Shown here: in pieces, positions 15,128 to 18,704 of the stretch
Layout: each line of letters starts with the position of its first letter
How positions within the stretch are numbered: the stretch's first letter is position 1
Assembly (NCBI GenBank): GCA_963847615.1
Contig: CAWKAN010000032.1
Location: 1-18,704 of the forward strand
Length of the DNA: 18,704 bases
Direction of reading: 5' to 3'
From: Palsa-883 sp963847615
GTDB lineage: Bacteria > Pseudomonadota > Alphaproteobacteria > Acetobacterales > Acetobacteraceae
The notes under the pieces: model-generated
The model's input: the letters and a program-made list of their open reading frames with translations, nothing else
What the model was told of the DNA's origin: nothing
Databases searched by the model: none
Program-made: the position numbers and the translations under genes

Positions 15128-16627
15128 ATGAACGACGTTGGTCCGGCGGGGCGCAACACCAATCCGTACCTGGCGCTCGGCGTGCGTCCCTTTATCAACT
15201 GCGCCAGCGTGCGCACCGCGCACAGCGGCAGCCTGATGCTGCCCGAGGTGCGCGAAGCGGTCGCCCAGGCGTCGCGCCAGTTCGTCAGCCTGGACGAGCT
15301 GATGGAGGGCGCCAGCCGCCGCATCGCGGAGCTGACCGGCGCGGAGTGGGGCATGGTGACCTGCGGCAGCGCCGCCGCGCTGACGCTGGCCACCACCGCC
15401 TGCGTCGCCGGCAACGATCCGGTGAAGATGCTGCGCCTGCCGTTCACCGATGGCTGGGTGAACCGCGTGATCATGTTGAAGAACCAGCGCTTCGCCTATG
15501 ACCAGGCGATCCGCATGGTCGGCACGCATATCGTCGAGATCGAAACCATCGCCGAGCTGGACGCGGCGCTGGCCGAACCGGTGGCGATGATCGCCGTGCT
15601 CGGCACGCACGAGGCCGCCGCGCAGGTCCGGCTGGAGGATCTCGTCGCGCGCGCCAGGCCGCGCGGCATCCCGGTGCTGGTCGATGCCGCCTCGGAACAC
15701 ATCGAGAAGCCCAGCCCCTATCTGGCGCGCGGCGCCGACATGGTGATCTACAGCGGGGGAAAATTCCTGCGCGGGCCGCAGACCAGCGGGTTGCTGCTCG
15801 GCCGCAAGGACCTGATCCAGGCGGCGTGGCGCAACGCCTCGCCCCACCAGGCCTTCGCGCGCGGCATGAAGGTGTCGAAGGAGGACGTGATCGGCGTGCT
15901 GGCCGCGCTGGAGGTCTGGTTCGAGCATCGCGACCCGGCCGTCGAGCTGGCGCGCTGGAATGCCGATCTGGCGACGATCGCCGGACGGCTCGACCTGCCC
16001 GGCGTCGGCACCGAGGTCATCGCGCCGCAGGGCGTGGTGCGCGTGCCGCGGCTGCGCGTGCGCTGGGACGCGGCGAGGTTCGGCCTGGACGGCGAGGCGT
16101 TGCGCCTGCGCGTGCTGGACGGCGAGCCGCGGGTGATGCTGGACGACACGACGGTCACCCGGAATTCGATCGAAATCGATCCGTTCGGGCTGCAGCCGGG
16201 CGAGGCCGAGCAGGTCGGCCGCGCCATCGCCGCCGCGCTGGCCGCGCCGGTCGCCGCGCACCCCGCGCCAGTGGTGCCGACGATCGACGTCTCCGGCGCG
16301 TGGGAGGTCCATGTGCGCTTCCTGCACGGCGAGCGTTCGCACCGGCTGACCTTGCAGCAACAGGGCGGCGCGATCACCGGCAGCCAGAGTTCGCTGCAGT
16401 TCGACGGCCCGGTGACCGGCAGTCTCGACGCCGACGTCATCCATCTGATCTTCCGGACCCGGTACGAAGGCGCGACGATCTCCTACCAGTTGGATGGCGC
16501 CGTCGCCGACGGGCGGATGCAGGGGACCGTTGTGCTGGGCAGTGCCAGCGACCACCATAAGGGGCCGATCAACCTGACCCAGTTCGGCGCCGGGCAATTC
16601 CAGGCGGTGCGTGCGGGAGGCGTGTGA
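15128..16627 (+). CDS. SelA/DgaE-like PLP enzyme with an extra C-terminal beta-rich domain
   Basis: A 499-aa protein. Residues 1 to about 375 resemble the PLP family of selenocysteine synthase (SelA) and D-glucosaminate-6-phosphate ammonia-lyase: LGVRPFINCASVRTAHSGS, WGMVTCGSAAALTLATTACV, LVDAASEH and YSGGKFLRGPQTSG with the probable Schiff-base Lys212. Residues 382-499 form a separate module (TIDVSGAWEVHVRFLHG, LTLQQQGGAITGSQSSLQF, LDGAVADGRMQGTVVLG) with the alternating pattern of a small beta barrel. Such family members do beta-elimination, aldol or racemase-type chemistry on amino acids. True SelA is excluded by context and length. The stop TGA overlaps the next start as TGATG, implying coupled translation. 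The substrate is unknown. Confidence 0.85.
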   Translation: MNDVGPAGRNTNPYLALGVRPFINCASVRTAHSGSLMLPEVREAVAQASRQFVSLDELMEGASRRIAELTGAEWGMVTCGSAAALTLATTACVAGNDPVKMLRLPFTDGWVNRVIMLKNQRFAYDQAIRMVGTHIVEIETIAELDAALAEPVAMIAVLGTHEAAAQVRLEDLVARARPRGIPVLVDAASEHIEKPSPYLARGADMVIYSGGKFLRGPQTSGLLLGRKDLIQAAWRNASPHQAFARGMKVSKEDVIGVLAALEVWFEHRDPAVELARWNADLATIAGRLDLPGVGTEVIAPQGVVRVPRLRVRWDAARFGLDGEALRLRVLDGEPRVMLDDTTVTRNSIEIDPFGLQPGEAEQVGRAIAAALAAPVAAHPAPVVPTIDVSGAWEVHVRFLHGERSHRLTLQQQGGAITGSQSSLQFDGPVTGSLDADVIHLIFRTRYEGATISYQLDGAVADGRMQGTVVLGSASDHHKGPINLTQFGAGQFQAVRAGGV

Positions 16628-17427
16628 TGGACGGATTTGTCGCGATTGGCACCAGCAGCGGCCGCCCCGAGCGGCTGCGCATGCGCCAGGGCCTGTTCAC
16701 CGGCCCCACCTCCGGCCTCGCGCCCGGCAACGTGCAGGCCAATCTGGTGATCCTGCCGCAGGACCTGGCGAACGACTTCCTGCGCTTCGCGCAGGCCAAC
16801 CCACGGCCCTGCCCGGTGCTGGGCGTGACCGAGGCCGGCGATCCGCGCCTGCCGATGCTGGGCGAGGACCTCGATCTGCGCACCGACCTGCCGCGCTATC
16901 GCGTCTGGCGCCACGGCAACCTGGTCGAGGAGCCGACCGATATCAGCCATCTCTGGCGCGACGACCTGGTGGGCTTCGCCATCGGCTGCTCGTTCTCGTT
17001 CGAGGAAGCGCTGATCGAGGACGGCATCGAAATGCGTCATATCGCCTGCGGGTGCAACGTGCCGATGTACCGCACCAGCGTGGACTGCGTGCCGGCCGGC
17101 GTGTTCCACGGCAAGCTGGTGGTCTCGATGCGCCCGATGAAGCCGGCGGACGCGATCCGCGCGGTGCAGATCACCTCGCGTTTTCCGTCGGTGCATGGCG
17201 CGCCGGTGCATATCGGCCTGCCGCACCTGATCGGCATCAAGGACATTGGCAGGCCGGATTATGGCGATGCCGTGCCGGTAGGCGCGGATGAACTGCCGGT
17301 GTTCTGGGCCTGCGGCGTGACGCCGCAATCGGTGGTCGCCGCGGTGAAGCCTGAGTTCTGCATCACCCACGCGCCGGGCAGCATGCTGATCACCGATCTG
17401 CGCAACACCAAGCTCGCGGCGCTCTAG
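16627..17427 (+). CDS. DUF1445 (YcsI-like) hydro-lyase, D-glutamate cyclase partner
   Basis: This 266-aa protein is of the putative hydro-lyase/UPF0317 (DUF1445) family. Hallmarks are RMRQGLFTGPTSGLAPGNVQ, LVGFAIGCSFSFEEAL, HIACGCNVPMYRTSVDC, FWACGVTPQSVV and ITHAPGSMLITD. In mammals the same domain is fused to DUF4392 in DGLUCY, the D-glutamate cyclase that converts D-glutamate to 5-oxo-D-proline. Here the DUF4392 gene follows 16 bp later. The ATG at 16627 overlaps the preceding stop; a GTG one codon earlier is possible. Length is normal for the family. Its own reaction is not proven; the link to D-glutamate is from family and position. Confidence 0.9.
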   Translation: MDGFVAIGTSSGRPERLRMRQGLFTGPTSGLAPGNVQANLVILPQDLANDFLRFAQANPRPCPVLGVTEAGDPRLPMLGEDLDLRTDLPRYRVWRHGNLVEEPTDISHLWRDDLVGFAIGCSFSFEEALIEDGIEMRHIACGCNVPMYRTSVDCVPAGVFHGKLVVSMRPMKPADAIRAVQITSRFPSVHGAPVHIGLPHLIGIKDIGRPDYGDAVPVGADELPVFWACGVTPQSVVAAVKPEFCITHAPGSMLITDLRNTKLAAL

Positions 17428-17443
17428 AGGCTGCATCAGGCGC

Positions 17444-18363
17444 GTGAACCGCCCCGCGCTGATCGATGCGATCGAGGCGGTCATCCACCAGGATGTCGGG
17501 CGCAATATCGCCCCGCTGTTCGCCGCATCGCGCGGTGGTCTGCGCGGCGCGGTCGCGGCGCTGGCTGAAGTTGGCGGTGCCGCCGGGCGTGGCACGATCG
17601 GGCTGATCACCGGGTTCTATGTGCCGGAGGGCACGCCGCCGGCGGCGGAGACCGACGGGCCGGTCGCTACGGCGCTGCTGGCGCACGCGCTGCGCCGGGT
17701 CGGGATATCGTGCCGGATCTGCACCGACGAACCCTGCGCGCCGGCCTGTCGCGCCGCTCTGTCGGGGCTTGCGGAAATCCCGCTGGATGTCGCGCCCCTG
17801 GATGTCGTGCCCTTGGGCGGCTCGGTCGATGACGTCGTCGCGTGCTGGCGCGCCAACGATGTGCAACTCGCGGTGGCGATCGAACGCTGCGGCCGCACCG
17901 CCGACGGCACCGCGCGCAACATGCGCGGCGGCGATATCAGTGCCTGTACGAGCTGCTGGACGACCTGTTCCTGGCCGGACCGTGGGACACGATCGCGATC
18001 GGCGACGGCGGCAACGAGATCGGCATGGGGGCGCTGCCGCCGGCGCTGATCGGCGCGCATGTCGCGCATGGCGCGGCGATCGCCTGTGTCACGCCGGCGA
18101 CGCATCTGATCCTCGCGGGCGTGTCGCACTGGGGCGCCTACGCGCTGCTCGGCGGTCTGGCGGTGACGCGTCCCGCCTGGCACAGGACGCTGCTGGAATG
18201 CCTTGATCCCGCGCTGGATCGGACGATTCTCGCGACAACGGTGCGCGACGGCCCGGCGGTGGACGGCGTGACGCGGCGGCAAACCCTGACGATCGACAGC
18301 CTGGACTGCGCGACTCACCACCTTGTGCTACAGGCGATTCGGGCACTGGCCGGTGCGGCGGAG
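17444..18363 (+). pseudogene. DUF4392 D-glutamate cyclase, frameshifted
   Basis: The first frame starts at GTG 17444 and encodes ALIDAIEAVIHQDVGRN, GTIGLITGFYVPEG, ETDGPVATALLAHAL and NMRGGDIS, a good DUF4392 N-terminal half. It then degenerates into Arg/Ser-rich sequence, with a stop at 18049. The family continues in the next frame from about 17944: LYELLDDLFLAGPWDTIAIG, then the signature GDGGNEIGMG, THLILAGVSHWGAYALLGGL and TIDSLDCATHHLVLQ. The switch corresponds to one missing base (or two extra) near 17936-17945. No slippery heptamer is visible, so mutation or sequencing error is likelier than programmed shifting. The end near 18363 is where family similarity stops; the second frame stays open to the window end. 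Confidence 0.8.
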
Positions 18364-18498
18364 TACCTTGATCGCCCATTCGCCACAGCCGCCGGCCGCT
18401 TCCCCGCCGCCGCCGCGACCACCACCCGGCCGGTCGCGATGTCCCCGATCAGCGTCGCGCGCGCGGATCTCGGGGACGGGGGATGCGGTGGGTTGCCG

Positions 18499-18687
18499 TC
18501 AGGCGCGCCAATCCTGCATGCGGCGCTGCGCGGGGTCGGGCAGCCCGGCCCTCTCCTGAAGCCTCCTGAGCAGTGCCACCGCGGCCTGTTCGGTGGGGTA
18601 GGTTCCCACAAGCCTGCGTCCGCCGTCCTCCGCGGTTGCCTCGACCCGGTAGGCTCCGGCACGCGGTCTGATCGTGTAAGTTTCCAT
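18499..18687 (-). CDS. Small hypothetical protein
   Basis: This 62-aa leftward ORF starts METYTIRPRAGAYRVEATAE, continues GTYPTEQAAVALLRRLQERA and ends MQDWRA. The alternating pattern (a beta hairpin then a helix with TEQAAVALLRRLQE) and the low repetitiveness look like a real compact domain rather than a GC-driven shadow. CTCAGGGT immediately before the ATG may supply a weak ribosome binding site. It is convergent with the D-glutamate cyclase gene. No named family is recognised. Confidence 0.55.
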   Translation of the reverse strand: METYTIRPRAGAYRVEATAEDGGRRLVGTYPTEQAAVALLRRLQERAGLPDPAQRRMQDWRA

Positions 18688-18704
18688 ACCCTGAGTATGG
18701 CACG

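Overview
High-GC (about 65-70 %) chromosomal DNA, most likely from an alphaproteobacterium, probably Rhodospirillales/Acetobacteraceae. This rests on the ftsH-folP-glmM gene order, codon use and family resemblance; there is no rRNA or other marker gene in the window, so the placement is an inference.

Region 1 (1-5908), housekeeping. The 5' end of trxB runs leftward off the window. It is followed by a rightward operon ftsH-folP-(small ORF)-glmM-thiD: membrane protease, dihydropteroate synthase, phosphoglucosamine mutase and HMP(-P) kinase. The ftsH-folP junction carries a dispersed hairpin repeat that has become an in-frame N-terminal extension of folP. The folP-glmM gap holds a 68-codon ORF with pentapeptide repeats that overlaps both neighbours by ATGA.

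Region 2 (5909-6491), a gene-free convergent gap with at least two inverted-repeat elements.

Region 3 (6492-8543), a leftward FMN/Fe-S/FAD oxidoreductase resembling N-methylproline demethylase.

Region 4 (8544-12712), an accessory island with visibly lower GC. It holds a CBS-domain protein with a C-terminal HEPN-like RNDVMH motif, split by an IS1380-family element with 16-bp perfect terminal repeats and a CTAG target duplication. Removing the IS restores one 385-aa frame exactly. Next come a leftward ribbon-helix-helix gene and, divergent from it across a 44-bp gap with a palindrome, a stand-alone colicin E3-type rRNase toxin. A DUF7683-like probable immunity gene follows the toxin with an ATGA overlap.

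Region 5 (12713-18704), a rightward metabolic cluster: PhyH-family Fe(II)/2-oxoglutarate dioxygenase, class III (glutamate-1-semialdehyde-type) aminotransferase, SelA/DgaE-like PLP enzyme with an extra C-terminal beta-rich domain, DUF1445 hydro-lyase and DUF4392 D-glutamate cyclase. The DUF1445 and DUF4392 proteins correspond to the two halves of mammalian DGLUCY. The DUF4392 gene carries a frameshift near position 17940. Together with the demethylase the cluster suggests catabolism of an unusual amino acid (D-glutamate, 5-oxoproline or an N-methylated imino acid); the actual substrate is not known. A small leftward hypothetical gene closes the window.

The most interesting parts are the IS-broken CBS/HEPN protein, the RHH/E3-toxin/immunity trio, and the unassigned PLP/D-glutamate cyclase cluster.
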